Below, piece by piece: positions 43,526 to 51,496 of a stretch of DNA of 64,000 nt. The stretch is taken from assembly GCF_004336745.1 (NCBI RefSeq), contig NZ_SJXD01000028.1:248001-312000 (forward strand). The letters are read 5' to 3'. The notes below the pieces were generated by a model. The model worked only from the letters and a program-made list of their open reading frames with translations. It did no database searches and was not told the DNA's origin. The position numbers were made by a program, and so were the translations under genes. Source of the DNA: Roseococcus sp. SYP-B2431. Its GTDB lineage: Bacteria; Pseudomonadota; Alphaproteobacteria; Acetobacterales; Acetobacteraceae. The first letter of the stretch is position 1. Each line of letters starts with the position of its first letter.

Positions 43526-44820
43526 GCGGAAGGGGGCTCTCCGAGGCCGATCGCGCGGCGCTGCTGCGCCGCCTCTCCGGCCGCGCCGCACCGGCCGCGG
43601 CCCAGGCGGCGCCCATCTCGGCGCGCGACTTCTCGACCCTGCCCGCAGCGCGCGAAGTGGCGGCGACGCGCACGCTGGGCCGGCAAATGGGGCTGTCCAA
43701 TCCCTTCCTACGCCCGCATGAGGGCATCGCCGGCGCGCGCACGGTCATCGGCAATGCCGAATACGTGAACTTCTCCTCGTACAACTACCTCGGCCTCAAC
43801 GGCGATCCGCGGGTGGCGGAGGCGGCGCGGCAGGCCATCGCGCGGCATGGCGTCTCGGCCTCCGCCTCGCGCCTCGTCTCGGGCGAGCGGCCGGTGCACG
43901 GATCGCTGGAGGCCGCGCTCGCCGCGAACTACGCGGCCGAGGAGGCGATCGTCATGGTCTCGGGCCATGCGACCAACGTCTCCGTCATCGGCCATCTGCT
44001 CGGCCCCGAGGATCTCGTGGTGCATGACGCGCTGGTGCACAACAGCGCCACCGAGGGCGTGCGGCTTTCCCGCGCGCGGCGGCTGGCCTTCCCGAACAAC
44101 GACTGGGAGGCGGCGGCCTCCATCCTGGCCGCCGAGCGTCATCGGCACGGCCGCGCCCTGGTGCTGATCGAGGGCCACTACTCGATGGACGGCACCGTGC
44201 CCGAGCTCGCGCGCTTCAGCGAGATCGCGCGGAGGCACGAGGCCTGGCTCATGGTGGACGAGGCGCATTCGCTGGGCGTGCTGGGGCCCACGGGGCGCGG
44301 CCTCTTCGAGGCGCAGGGGGTCGATCCGGGCCTCGTCGACATCTGGATGGGGACGCTCTCCAAGACGCTCTCGTCGTGCGGCGGCTATGTCGCGGGCAGC
44401 CATGCGCTGGTGGACCTGCTGCGGCACACGGCGCCGGGCTTCGTCTATTCCGTCGGCATGGCGCCGGCCCTGGCGGCCGCCGCCGAATGCGCGCTGGCGA
44501 TCATGCAGGCGGAGCCCTGGCGGGTGACGCGGCTGCACGCGGTCGCGCGGCGGTTCCGCGACCAGGCCCGGGCGGCGGGCTTCGACACGGGGGGCTCCGT
44601 GGGCCAGGCCATCGTCCCGGTCATCCTCGGCGAGAGCGTGACGGCCGCGCGTGCCGCCGAGCGGCTGCTGGAGCTGCGCATCAACGTGCAGCCCATCGTC
44701 TTCCCGGTGGTGCCCGAAGGGCAGGCGCGCTTGCGCTTCTTCCTCAGTGCCGAGCACAGTGACGCCGAGATCGACGAGACGGTCCAGGCCCTGTCCCGGG
44801 TGGCGCGCGAGGCGGCATAG
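43522..44820 (+). CDS. Alpha-oxoamine synthase family PLP enzyme, RkpG-like
   Basis: The 432-residue protein belongs to the family of AONS (BioF), KBL and serine palmitoyltransferase, which condense an acyl thioester with an amino acid and release CO2. After a 55-residue extension come NFSSYNYLGLNGDPRV, SGERPVHGSLE, VDEAHSLGVLGPTGRG (Asp246, His249) and GTLSKTLSSCGGYVAGS with the PLP-binding Lys281. GTG 43522 overlaps the synthase stop codon (GTGA), so the pair is coupled. Because the synthase lacks a thioesterase, this enzyme may take the chain from the carrier protein and release it as an amino ketone. No biotin genes are near. RkpG is the closest known parallel. Confidence 0.9.
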   Translation: MSGRGLSEADRAALLRRLSGRAAPAAAQAAPISARDFSTLPAAREVAATRTLGRQMGLSNPFLRPHEGIAGARTVIGNAEYVNFSSYNYLGLNGDPRVAEAARQAIARHGVSASASRLVSGERPVHGSLEAALAANYAAEEAIVMVSGHATNVSVIGHLLGPEDLVVHDALVHNSATEGVRLSRARRLAFPNNDWEAAASILAAERHRHGRALVLIEGHYSMDGTVPELARFSEIARRHEAWLMVDEAHSLGVLGPTGRGLFEAQGVDPGLVDIWMGTLSKTLSSCGGYVAGSHALVDLLRHTAPGFVYSVGMAPALAAAAECALAIMQAEPWRVTRLHAVARRFRDQARAAGFDTGGSVGQAIVPVILGESVTAARAAERLLELRINVQPIVFPVVPEGQARLRFFLSAEHSDAEIDETVQALSRVAREAA

Positions 44821-44824
44821 GCGT

Positions 44825-45601
44825 TTGCGGATTGCCCTGTTCACGTTGGAGAGCGCGGGAAGCGCCGAGGCCGTGCTGCGGTTCGCGGAACGGCAGGCGG
44901 AGAGGCTCGTCCTGGTGGGCCACTCGCCGCCGCTCTCCGCGCACCGGGCCACCTGGCGGGCGCTGCGAGGCTCCGGACCGGGGATTCTGCCCTATCTCGC
45001 GGCGAACCATCTCCTGCCGCCGATCGGCGCGGCCTTCCGCCGGCCGCGCCGGCTGTCGGGGCTTTGCGCGGAGCGCGGCATCCGGACGCTGCGGCTGGCG
45101 GACGAAGCCGGGATGCAGGCCGCGCTGCGCGAGACCGGGGCGGAGTTGCTGGTGAGCTTCCACCTCGACCGGATTCTCGGCGCCGCCGTGCTGGCCGCGC
45201 CGGCGCGGGGCGGGATCAACGTGCATCCCTCGCTGCTGCCGCGCCACCGAGGACCGATCCCGGCGTTCTTTGGCCTGGCCGAAGGGGCCACGGGGGTTTC
45301 CGTCCATGCGCTGGCGCCGCGGATCGATGCAGGCGGCATCTGGGCGCAGCGGGAGGTGTCGCTGCCGCCCGGCGCCTCGGCCCTGGCGGCGGCGCGGGCG
45401 CTGCACTTGGCGGCGCTGCCGCTGCTCGACGCGGTGCTGGACCGCATCGAGGCCGGCGAGGAGGCCCCCGCGCCGCCCCGGGCGCTTCCCTATCGCGGCT
45501 GGCCGGAAGCTGCGGAGCGGCGGCGGGCCGGGGTGCGCCTGCTCGGCCGCGGGGACGTGACCATGGCCTGGCGCGCCCCGGCCGGCGGCTGGCGCTCGTG
45601 A
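44825..45601 (+). CDS. Formyltransferase-like protein
   Basis: The 258-residue protein has the catalytic core of 10-formyl-tetrahydrofolate-dependent formyltransferases (Fmt, PurN, ArnA). INVHPSLLPRHRGPIPAFFGLAEG contains Asn132 and His134. VSVHALAPRIDAGGIWAQ contains Asp168. These are the three catalytic residues. No tRNA-binding Fmt C-terminal domain is present, so it is not methionyl-tRNA formyltransferase. No ATG exists at the N-terminus; TTG 44825, four bases after the previous stop codon, gives MRIALFTLESAG. By context it could formylate the amine made by the preceding PLP enzyme or an amino sugar; both are inference. Confidence 0.82.
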   Translation: MRIALFTLESAGSAEAVLRFAERQAERLVLVGHSPPLSAHRATWRALRGSGPGILPYLAANHLLPPIGAAFRRPRRLSGLCAERGIRTLRLADEAGMQAALRETGAELLVSFHLDRILGAAVLAAPARGGINVHPSLLPRHRGPIPAFFGLAEGATGVSVHALAPRIDAGGIWAQREVSLPPGASALAAARALHLAALPLLDAVLDRIEAGEEAPAPPRALPYRGWPEAAERRRAGVRLLGRGDVTMAWRAPAGGWRS

Positions 45602-45629
45602 CGGGCGGGAACCGCGCCGGGGACGCGCC

Positions 45630-46976
45630 GTGAGGCGCGCCCGCAGCTTCCTCTTCCTGCAAGGGCCGATCAGCCCCCTCTTCCCCGCCCTTGCCGCGAC
45701 GCTGAGGGCCCGCGGGCATGCCGCGCACCGCATCAACACATGCCTCGGCGACCATCTCCTCTGGAAAGGCCATTTCTGGCCGGAGCGGAAATGGCGACGC
45801 TTCCTTCCGGAGGGCGTGCCGGCCGAGGACTTCCAGGGCCGTCTCGGCGAATGGCACGCCCATGTCGAGCGCGTCTTCGAGGAGCGCGCCGTCACCGATC
45901 TCGTGCTGCTGGGCGAGCAGCGGCCCTACCACCGCATCGCCATCGCGGCGGCGAAGGCCCGCGGCATCGCCGTGGCCGCCACGGATTACGGCTATATCCG
46001 GCCGGACTGGATCATCCTCGAGCGGGACGGCCACAACGCCCTCTCGCATTTCCCGCGCGACCCGGCCTCGATCCTCGCCGCCGCCGAGGGGCTGCCCCCG
46101 GTGGACGAGACGCGCCTCTTCGCCGACCATTTCCCGACCCAGGCGCGATGGGACGTGCTGTTCCACCTGGCCAACCTGACGCCTTGGCCCTTCCCGCATT
46201 TCCAGGGCTTCCAGCTCCATGCGGTCATCCCGGCCTATCTGGGGACGGCCTGGCGGCTGGTCCTGCGCGGAAGGACGCGGCGGCGGGCGGAGGCGCTGGT
46301 CGCCCGGCTGCCGGAGGACGCGCCCTTCTTCCTCTTCGCGATGCAGATGGAGAACGACTACTCGATCCGCGCCTACTCGCCCTATCCGGACATGGACACG
46401 CCGCTGCGCGAGACCGTGCGCAGCTTCGCCGCCCATGCGCCGGCCGGGGCGCAGCTCGCCGTGAAGGTGCATCCGCTGGACCCGGGCATCAAGCACTGGA
46501 CGGCGCGGCTCGCGCGCATGGCGGAGCAGGCGGGCGTCGGCGGACGCGTGCATCTGGTGGATGCGATCCCGCTCGACCCGCTCCTGCTCCGGGCGGCGGG
46601 CCTGGTGACGGTGAACAGCACCGCGGGCATCCGCGCGCTGCAGCTCGGCAAGCCGGTCCTGGCCCTGGGCGAGGCGCTGTACCGGGTGCCCGGGGTAACG
46701 CATGAGGAGGGGCTGGACAGCTTCTGGCGGGAGGCGCGCGCGCCCGACGCGGCGCTGACCGACGCCTTCCTGCGCGGCATCGCGCACCACCTGCACGTGC
46801 GGGGGAGCTACTATTCCGCCGAGGGCGTCGCGGCCGGCGTGGCGGCGGCGGCGGACCGGCTGGAGGCGGGCCTCGCGGATTTCCCGCTGCCGGCACCGCC
46901 GGAGACCGGGCGGCTCGCGGTCACGACCGCGCCCGGGCGGAGCCTGGACATCTTCCGGCCCGGCGGCATCGCCTGA
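45630..46976 (+). CDS. KpsS/LipA-type capsular polysaccharide biosynthesis protein, RkpJ-like
   Basis: The 448-residue protein belongs to the KpsS/KpsC/RkpJ group of capsule polysaccharide synthesis proteins. FLFLQGPISPLFPALAATLRARGHAAHRIN is the typical start. KVHPLDPGIKHW (Lys279, His281) and VNSTAGIRALQLGKPVLALGEALY (from Asn329) are the nucleotide-sugar-binding signatures. E. coli KpsS adds Kdo to a lipid (lyso-phosphatidylglycerol) to start the linker of group 2 capsules. Here it would glycosylate the lipid made by the upstream synthase genes. The start is GTG 45630. No KpsMTED export genes are in the window. Confidence 0.88.
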   Translation: MRRARSFLFLQGPISPLFPALAATLRARGHAAHRINTCLGDHLLWKGHFWPERKWRRFLPEGVPAEDFQGRLGEWHAHVERVFEERAVTDLVLLGEQRPYHRIAIAAAKARGIAVAATDYGYIRPDWIILERDGHNALSHFPRDPASILAAAEGLPPVDETRLFADHFPTQARWDVLFHLANLTPWPFPHFQGFQLHAVIPAYLGTAWRLVLRGRTRRRAEALVARLPEDAPFFLFAMQMENDYSIRAYSPYPDMDTPLRETVRSFAAHAPAGAQLAVKVHPLDPGIKHWTARLARMAEQAGVGGRVHLVDAIPLDPLLLRAAGLVTVNSTAGIRALQLGKPVLALGEALYRVPGVTHEEGLDSFWREARAPDAALTDAFLRGIAHHLHVRGSYYSAEGVAAGVAAAADRLEAGLADFPLPAPPETGRLAVTTAPGRSLDIFRPGGIA

Positions 46977-46989
46977 GCGGCCTCCCGCC

Positions 46990-48231
46990 TCAGCCCGGGG
47001 GATGCAGCTCCGCGCGCTGCCGCGTGAAGCTCCGGCGGCCGCGCTTGAAGCCGGCCAGCACCGGCGAGATGGAGCGGATCGCATCCACCGGCGTCGGCGC
47101 ATCCACCACCACGAGGTCGGCCGGGTTGCCGACGGCGATGCCGTAGTCCTTCCGGCGGAGCACCTTCGCGGAATTCGTGGTGAACATGTCCCAGGCCTGG
47201 CGCAGCTCCTGCGCGTCGCCGCGCTGGATCACGTTGCAGTAGAGGTTCGCCATGCGGATGAGCTGCGCATCGCCGAAGGGCGTGAAGGGGTTCTGCACGT
47301 TGTTGGTGGAGATGTTGCAGAGCGCGCCCTGCGCCATCAGCCGGTGCGCGTCCACCACGCCGCGGCGGATGTCGTGGTCCTGGTCGCGGCCCATCAGGAA
47401 GAGGTCGGTCGCGGGCAGCACGGCCAGCGACACGCCGGCCTCGGCCATCCGCCTGCCAATGCGGTCCTGGTGCTCGGGCGTGGCACTGGCGATCTTGGTG
47501 CCGTGGCCGAAGGCGACGCGGCCCTGCCAGCCGATCTGCTCGGTCAGCTCGCAGACCAGCAGCGCGTCGAGGTCGTTCGGATCGGTGCCGCTGTCCAGAT
47601 GCATGTCGATATCGACATCGAACTCCTGCGCGAGCTCGAAGATCCGGCGGATCTGGCCGTGGCGGTCGCGGTCGTAGTTGGGCGCGGCGCCGATCACGGT
47701 GGCACCCGTCCTGAGCGCCTCGACCATCAGAGCCTCGGTGCCGGGGCTGTCGAGCAGGCCCTCCTGCGGCATCACGCAGATCTGGAGGTCGATGGCCCAT
47801 TTATAGGCATCCACCAAGGCCCTCACGCCGTGGAAGCCGCGCAGGCCGACGCCGGGATCGACCTCGCAATGCGTGCGCATGATGGTCGTGCCGTGGCTGA
47901 TCGCGCGCTCCAGCGTGCCGCGGGCGCGGGCGTTCACGTCCTCGACGGTGAAGGTGCTCTTCACCGCGGCGACCCGCTCCATGGCGCGGTGCGGGTTGCG
48001 GCCGGGCGCGCAGCCGCAGCGGTCGATGATGCAGCTCTTGTCCAGGTGGATATGCGTCTCGACGAAGCCGGGGGAGACGAAGCCGCCGGCAACGTCGAGC
48101 ACTTCCCCGGCATCCTGCCCCAGCTCCGGCGCGATGGCGGCGATCACGCCGCCTTTCACGCCGATATCCACCAGCCCGTCGGGCGCGGCATCGGCGAGGC
48201 GCGCGCGGCGCAGCAGCAGGTCGAATTCCAT
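46990..48231 (-). CDS. Cytosine deaminase-like amidohydrolase
   Basis: The 413-residue protein is an amidohydrolase of the CodA/cytosine deaminase type. Metal and substrate motifs are FVETHIHLDKSCI, THCEVDP, DMHLDSG, GHGTKIA, and the Asp in LPATDLFLMG followed by GRDQDHD. The TIM barrel is followed by the C-terminal beta-sandwich (GNPADLVVVDAPTP). It hydrolyses a ring amide or amine; cytosine, isoguanine or a triazine are all possible. ATG 48231 was chosen because MEFDLLLRRARL is the normal beginning. It is divergent from a TctC binding protein that might import its substrate. Confidence 0.87.
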   Translation of the reverse strand: MEFDLLLRRARLADAAPDGLVDIGVKGGVIAAIAPELGQDAGEVLDVAGGFVSPGFVETHIHLDKSCIIDRCGCAPGRNPHRAMERVAAVKSTFTVEDVNARARGTLERAISHGTTIMRTHCEVDPGVGLRGFHGVRALVDAYKWAIDLQICVMPQEGLLDSPGTEALMVEALRTGATVIGAAPNYDRDRHGQIRRIFELAQEFDVDIDMHLDSGTDPNDLDALLVCELTEQIGWQGRVAFGHGTKIASATPEHQDRIGRRMAEAGVSLAVLPATDLFLMGRDQDHDIRRGVVDAHRLMAQGALCNISTNNVQNPFTPFGDAQLIRMANLYCNVIQRGDAQELRQAWDMFTTNSAKVLRRKDYGIAVGNPADLVVVDAPTPVDAIRSISPVLAGFKRGRRSFTRQRAELHPPG

Positions 48232-48310
48232 ATGAGGACGACTCCGGATTTGATGGCACGAGGTTTGCTCGATTCGGGGCATGATGGAAACCCGCACACA
48301 AGAGGCTTCG

Positions 48311-49303
48311 ATGATCCTGCTTCCCTCGCGACGCGCCCTGCTGACCGGCGCGGCCTCCCTCCTGGCCGCGCCCGCGCTCGCCCCCACGGCATCGGCCCAG
48401 CCTGCCTGGCCGGACCGGCCGATCCGCTGGATCATCAACTTCCCGCCCGGGGGCGCCGCCGACACGCTCTCGCGCATCGTGGCGGCGCATATCGGCAACA
48501 AATTCGGGCAGCCCGTCGTCGCCGAGAACCGGCCGGGCGCCGGCGGGGCGCTGGGCGCCGACCTCCTGGCCAAGGCGCCGGGCGACCGGCACCTCGTGAT
48601 GATGTCGAGCGCGGCCTCGCACGGGATCGGGCCGGTCCTGTACCGCAACACACCGTATGACGCGCTGCGCGACTTCACCCATATTCGCCTGGTCGGCACC
48701 TTCCCGAGCGTGCTGGCGGTGAACCTGGACTTTCCGGCGCGGACGGTCGCGGAATTCATCGCGCAGGTGAAGGCGCGGCCGGGCCAAGTCACCTACGGCT
48801 CGGGCGGCAACGGCACGCTAAACCACCTGATCGGCCAGGTGCTGGCCCGCGAAGCCGGCGTCGACCTGGTCCACGTGCCCTATCGCGGCTCGGCGGCGGC
48901 GCTGACCGACACGATCAGCGGGCAGATTCCGGCCATCATGGAGAGCCTGCCCATCGCGCTGCCCCATCTGCGCGGCGGCCGCCTGCGCCCGCTCGCGACG
49001 AGCGAGGCCACCCGCCCCGCCTCCCTGGCCGAGGTGCCGACCTTCGCCGAGGCGGGCTTCCCCGGCGTGGCGGCGACCAACTGGTTCGGCTTCTCGGCGC
49101 CGGCCGGGGTTCCGGCCGAGATCGTCGCGCGCTGGAACACCGAGATCGGCGCGGCCCTGGCGGATCCGGGCGTCGTCGAGCGCTTCGCCGCCATCGGCGT
49201 GGTGCCCGGGAACATGGGGCCGGAACAATACACCGCGCTGATCCGCGGCGAGCTGGATCGCTGGCGCGAGGTGGTCCGGGCGGGGAATATCGTGGCGGAT
49301 TAG
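48311..49303 (+). CDS. TctC/Bug family periplasmic solute-binding protein
   Basis: The 330-residue exported binding protein belongs to the tripartite tricarboxylate transporter receptor family, greatly expanded in Burkholderiales and Acetobacteraceae. The N-terminus SRRALLTGAASLLAAPALAPTASAQ looks like a twin-arginine signal. The mature start is WPDRPIRWIINFPPGGAADTLSRIV, the classic Bug motif. VTYGSGGNGTLNHLIGQVLAREAGVDLVHVPYRGSA is the second signature. No TctA or TctB membrane genes are near, so it is an orphan. Divergence from the amidohydrolase suggests a shared substrate. An in-frame ATG at 48281 is less likely. Confidence 0.93.
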   Translation: MILLPSRRALLTGAASLLAAPALAPTASAQPAWPDRPIRWIINFPPGGAADTLSRIVAAHIGNKFGQPVVAENRPGAGGALGADLLAKAPGDRHLVMMSSAASHGIGPVLYRNTPYDALRDFTHIRLVGTFPSVLAVNLDFPARTVAEFIAQVKARPGQVTYGSGGNGTLNHLIGQVLAREAGVDLVHVPYRGSAAALTDTISGQIPAIMESLPIALPHLRGGRLRPLATSEATRPASLAEVPTFAEAGFPGVAATNWFGFSAPAGVPAEIVARWNTEIGAALADPGVVERFAAIGVVPGNMGPEQYTALIRGELDRWREVVRAGNIVAD

Positions 49304-50112
49304 GACCGATCCAGCTCGGCGGCGGCGACGGCGGCGATCTCCAGATCGATGGCCGCCGGGTCGCCGTCGCCGAGATACCAGGCGGCCGAAAGCCCGGCCC
49401 AGGCCAGGATCCAGAGCAGCAGGCGCCGGCGCTCCAGCCCAGCGGCCTGCCCCACCACCTCCAGCCGCCGCGCGAATCGCCCGGGCAGGGTCGCGACCGG
49501 CCGCGTCGGATCGGCGAGGTCGGGATTGGTGAAGATATTGGCGTAGTCGAAGCCACGCTCGCCCAGCAGGCGCTTGGGATCGATCGCCAGCCAGCCCCGC
49601 GCGCCGAAGTCGAGCACGTTGTCGTGATGCAGGTCGCCATGCAGCACGCCCACCTCGCGCGGATTCGCCAGCAGATCCCGGGCCGTGGCTTCGCAGCGCG
49701 TCAGGATGCCGCCCCGCGCGCCCGCGGCCGGCTCGAGCTCGCGGAACCAGTGCGCGAGGGGAATCAGCTCGGGCCACGGCCTGGCACGGGGTGCATGCAG
49801 GCGTGCCGCGGCGGCGCAGAGGATGCGGCACGCCTCGTCGTCCTGGCCGGCGCGCGCCATTTCGGCCAGGGAGCCCGGCCCCATGGCGCGCTCCAGCAGC
49901 AGGGCCTCGTCGTCCTGCGCCAGCACGCGGGCGGCGCCGTCGCCGTCCCACCAGGCCATCAGGACGCCGCCGGCCCGCTCGTCCGCCTCGACGGACAGCT
50001 TGAGCATGGCCGGCTCGCCCGCCTGTTGCACCGGCAGGAGGCGCGCGGCCCGGGTCAGGATGGGGGGGCCGTCCGGCACGAGATTCCAGCGGCGCAGATG
50101 GGCGTCGAACAT
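49300..50112 (-). CDS. Aminoglycoside/hydroxyurea phosphotransferase family kinase, APH(6)-like
   Basis: The 270-residue protein has the kinase fold of streptomycin 6-phosphotransferases. GVLHGDLHHDNVLDFGARGWLAIDPKRLLGERGFDYANIFTNPD holds the catalytic Asp, the metal-binding Asn and the second Asp. The N-terminal lobe is short. The natural substrate of chromosomal copies is often unknown, and resistance cannot be claimed. The stop codons of this gene and tctC overlap convergently. The start is ATG 50112 (MFDAHLRRWNLV); a TetR gene is divergent 88 bp away. Confidence 0.85.
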   Translation of the reverse strand: MFDAHLRRWNLVPDGPPILTRAARLLPVQQAGEPAMLKLSVEADERAGGVLMAWWDGDGAARVLAQDDEALLLERAMGPGSLAEMARAGQDDEACRILCAAAARLHAPRARPWPELIPLAHWFRELEPAAGARGGILTRCEATARDLLANPREVGVLHGDLHHDNVLDFGARGWLAIDPKRLLGERGFDYANIFTNPDLADPTRPVATLPGRFARRLEVVGQAAGLERRRLLLWILAWAGLSAAWYLGDGDPAAIDLEIAAVAAAELDRS

Positions 50113-50200
50113 GCGGCGGAGGGTATCATGGCCACGGCGCGCACTGCGCCACCCAGCCTTAGCGCTTGCGCCGGCCGGCCCGCCACCCGATCTTGAGGGC

Positions 50201-50854
50201 ATGACCGGCGCGACCTCCTCCGATGCGATCATCTCCGCCTTCTGGCGCGTCCTCGCGGACCGCGGCTGGCACGGCGTCACGATGCGCGGCATTGCCGCCG
50301 AAGCGGGCATTCCGCTCGCCGAATTGCGGCGAAGCTTCGACGGCCCGCAGGCCATCCTCGCGGCGCATGGGCGCACGGTGGACGCCGCCGTGCTGGAGGG
50401 CACGGTGGACGATCCCTCGGCCAGCGCGCGCGACCGGCTCTTCGACGTGCTGATGCGCCGGCTCGACGCGCTGCAGCCGGACCGGGCCGGCGTGGTCCGG
50501 CTGATGCACGATCTGCCGACGGCGCCGCTGCTGGCGCTCCAGCTCTCGACCCAGATGCTCCCCTCCATGGCCTGGATGCTGGAGGCGGCGGGGCTCGACG
50601 CGACGGGGCCGTCGGGACTGCTGCGGGCGAAGGGGCTGGGAACCGTCTGGCTGGCCGGGCTGCGGGCCTGGGAGAAGGACGAGAGCGCCGACCTCTCGGC
50701 CACCATGGCCGCGCTGGACCGGGCGCTGGACCGGGCGGACCGGATCGCGCGCATGTTCGGCTTCGCGCCAAGGGAACCTGCCGCGGCGTCGGCCGGCCAT
50801 ACATCGCCCATCGAAACGCTCGACGAAAGCGGGGCGGCGGCCGATCCTGTTTGA
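50201..50854 (+). CDS. TetR/AcrR family transcriptional regulator
   Basis: The 217-residue protein starts with a TetR-like helix-turn-helix domain: DAIISAFWRVLADRGWHGVTMRGIAAEAGIPLAELRRSFDGPQAILAAHGRTVD. A helical ligand/dimer domain of about 150 residues follows. The start is ATG 50201, after a TTGAGGGC. It is divergent from the APH(6)-like gene and upstream of the phasin. Ligand and targets are unknown; the divergent kinase is a candidate. Confidence 0.8.
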   Translation: MTGATSSDAIISAFWRVLADRGWHGVTMRGIAAEAGIPLAELRRSFDGPQAILAAHGRTVDAAVLEGTVDDPSASARDRLFDVLMRRLDALQPDRAGVVRLMHDLPTAPLLALQLSTQMLPSMAWMLEAAGLDATGPSGLLRAKGLGTVWLAGLRAWEKDESADLSATMAALDRALDRADRIARMFGFAPREPAAASAGHTSPIETLDESGAAADPV

Positions 50855-50981
50855 CGCTGTCGATCCTGCGGCCGAAGGTAGCGGAGGTGAGTGTCAATTC
50901 ACGCGTTCGCAGCGAAACTGAAGCAGAACGGCAAGGGCGAGGGAGAGATCTTCCGAGACCCGGTCAAGTCAGGAGAGCACC

Positions 50982-51404
50982 ATGGGCAGCGGTTTCAACT
51001 CGGACGAGATGATGAGGATGTTCGGCGCGATGAAGATGCCGAGCATGCCCGACTTCCAGGCGCTCGCGGAGGCGCAGAAGCGAAACCTGGACGCGCTGAC
51101 GGCGGCGAACAAGCTCGCCATGGAAGGCGCGCAGGCGGTGGCCCGGCGCAACATGGAAATCGTCCAGCAGGTCATGGGCGAGATGAGCCAGGCGGTGCAG
51201 AGCCTCGCCACGGCGGAAGGCTCGCCGCAGGACAAGGCGACGAGGCAGGCCGAGCTGATGAAGGCGGCCTATGAGCGCGCGGTGGCGAATATGCAGGAGA
51301 TCGCCGAGCTCATCCAGAAATCCAACGGCGAGGCCGTGGGCGTGCTGAACCGCCGCTTCGGCGAGGCGCTGGAAGAGGTGAAGAGCCTGATGCACAAGGG
51401 CTGA
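50982..51404 (+). CDS. Phasin family protein
   Basis: The 140-residue helical protein is a phasin: a Met-rich start (FNSDEMMRMFGAMKMPSMPDFQAL), then the phasin domain (AQKRNLDALTAANKLAMEGAQAVARRNMEIVQQVMGEMSQ). Phasins coat polyhydroxyalkanoate granules and control their size, so the organism probably stores PHA. AGGAGAGC precedes the ATG. A 127-bp leader separates it from the TetR gene, so it likely has its own promoter. Confidence 0.9.
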   Translation: MGSGFNSDEMMRMFGAMKMPSMPDFQALAEAQKRNLDALTAANKLAMEGAQAVARRNMEIVQQVMGEMSQAVQSLATAEGSPQDKATRQAELMKAAYERAVANMQEIAELIQKSNGEAVGVLNRRFGEALEEVKSLMHKG

Positions 51405-51422
51405 GGCCCTTGTGACGAGGGT

Positions 51423-51496
51423 GCAGGGAACGGGTTCCCTGCCGGGGGTTGGCCGCGAAGCGGAGACAACATTTGAGAGGCCGGAGCCCCTCTCAA
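51423..51496. terminator. Pair of hairpins between convergent phasin and solute-binding protein genes
   Basis: Two perfect stems lie between the converging genes. GCAGGGAA/TTCCCTGC has a four-base loop (51423-51442). TTGAGAGG/CCTCTCAA has an eight-base loop (51473-51496) and reaches into the last codons of the binding-protein gene. Neither has a clear T-run, but the place fits bidirectional transcription ends. Confidence 0.5.

Noticed and set aside
37616-43591. Open frame of 1991 codons on the minus strand opposite the polyketide synthase
   Set aside because: It mirrors the synthase in high-GC DNA, has Arg/Gln/Gly-rich composition and no known domain. The plus-strand synthase has all catalytic motifs.
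49300-50112. APH(6)-like kinase as an acquired antibiotic resistance gene
   Set aside because: Nothing suggests mobility and base composition equals that of its neighbours; chromosomal members often have other roles.
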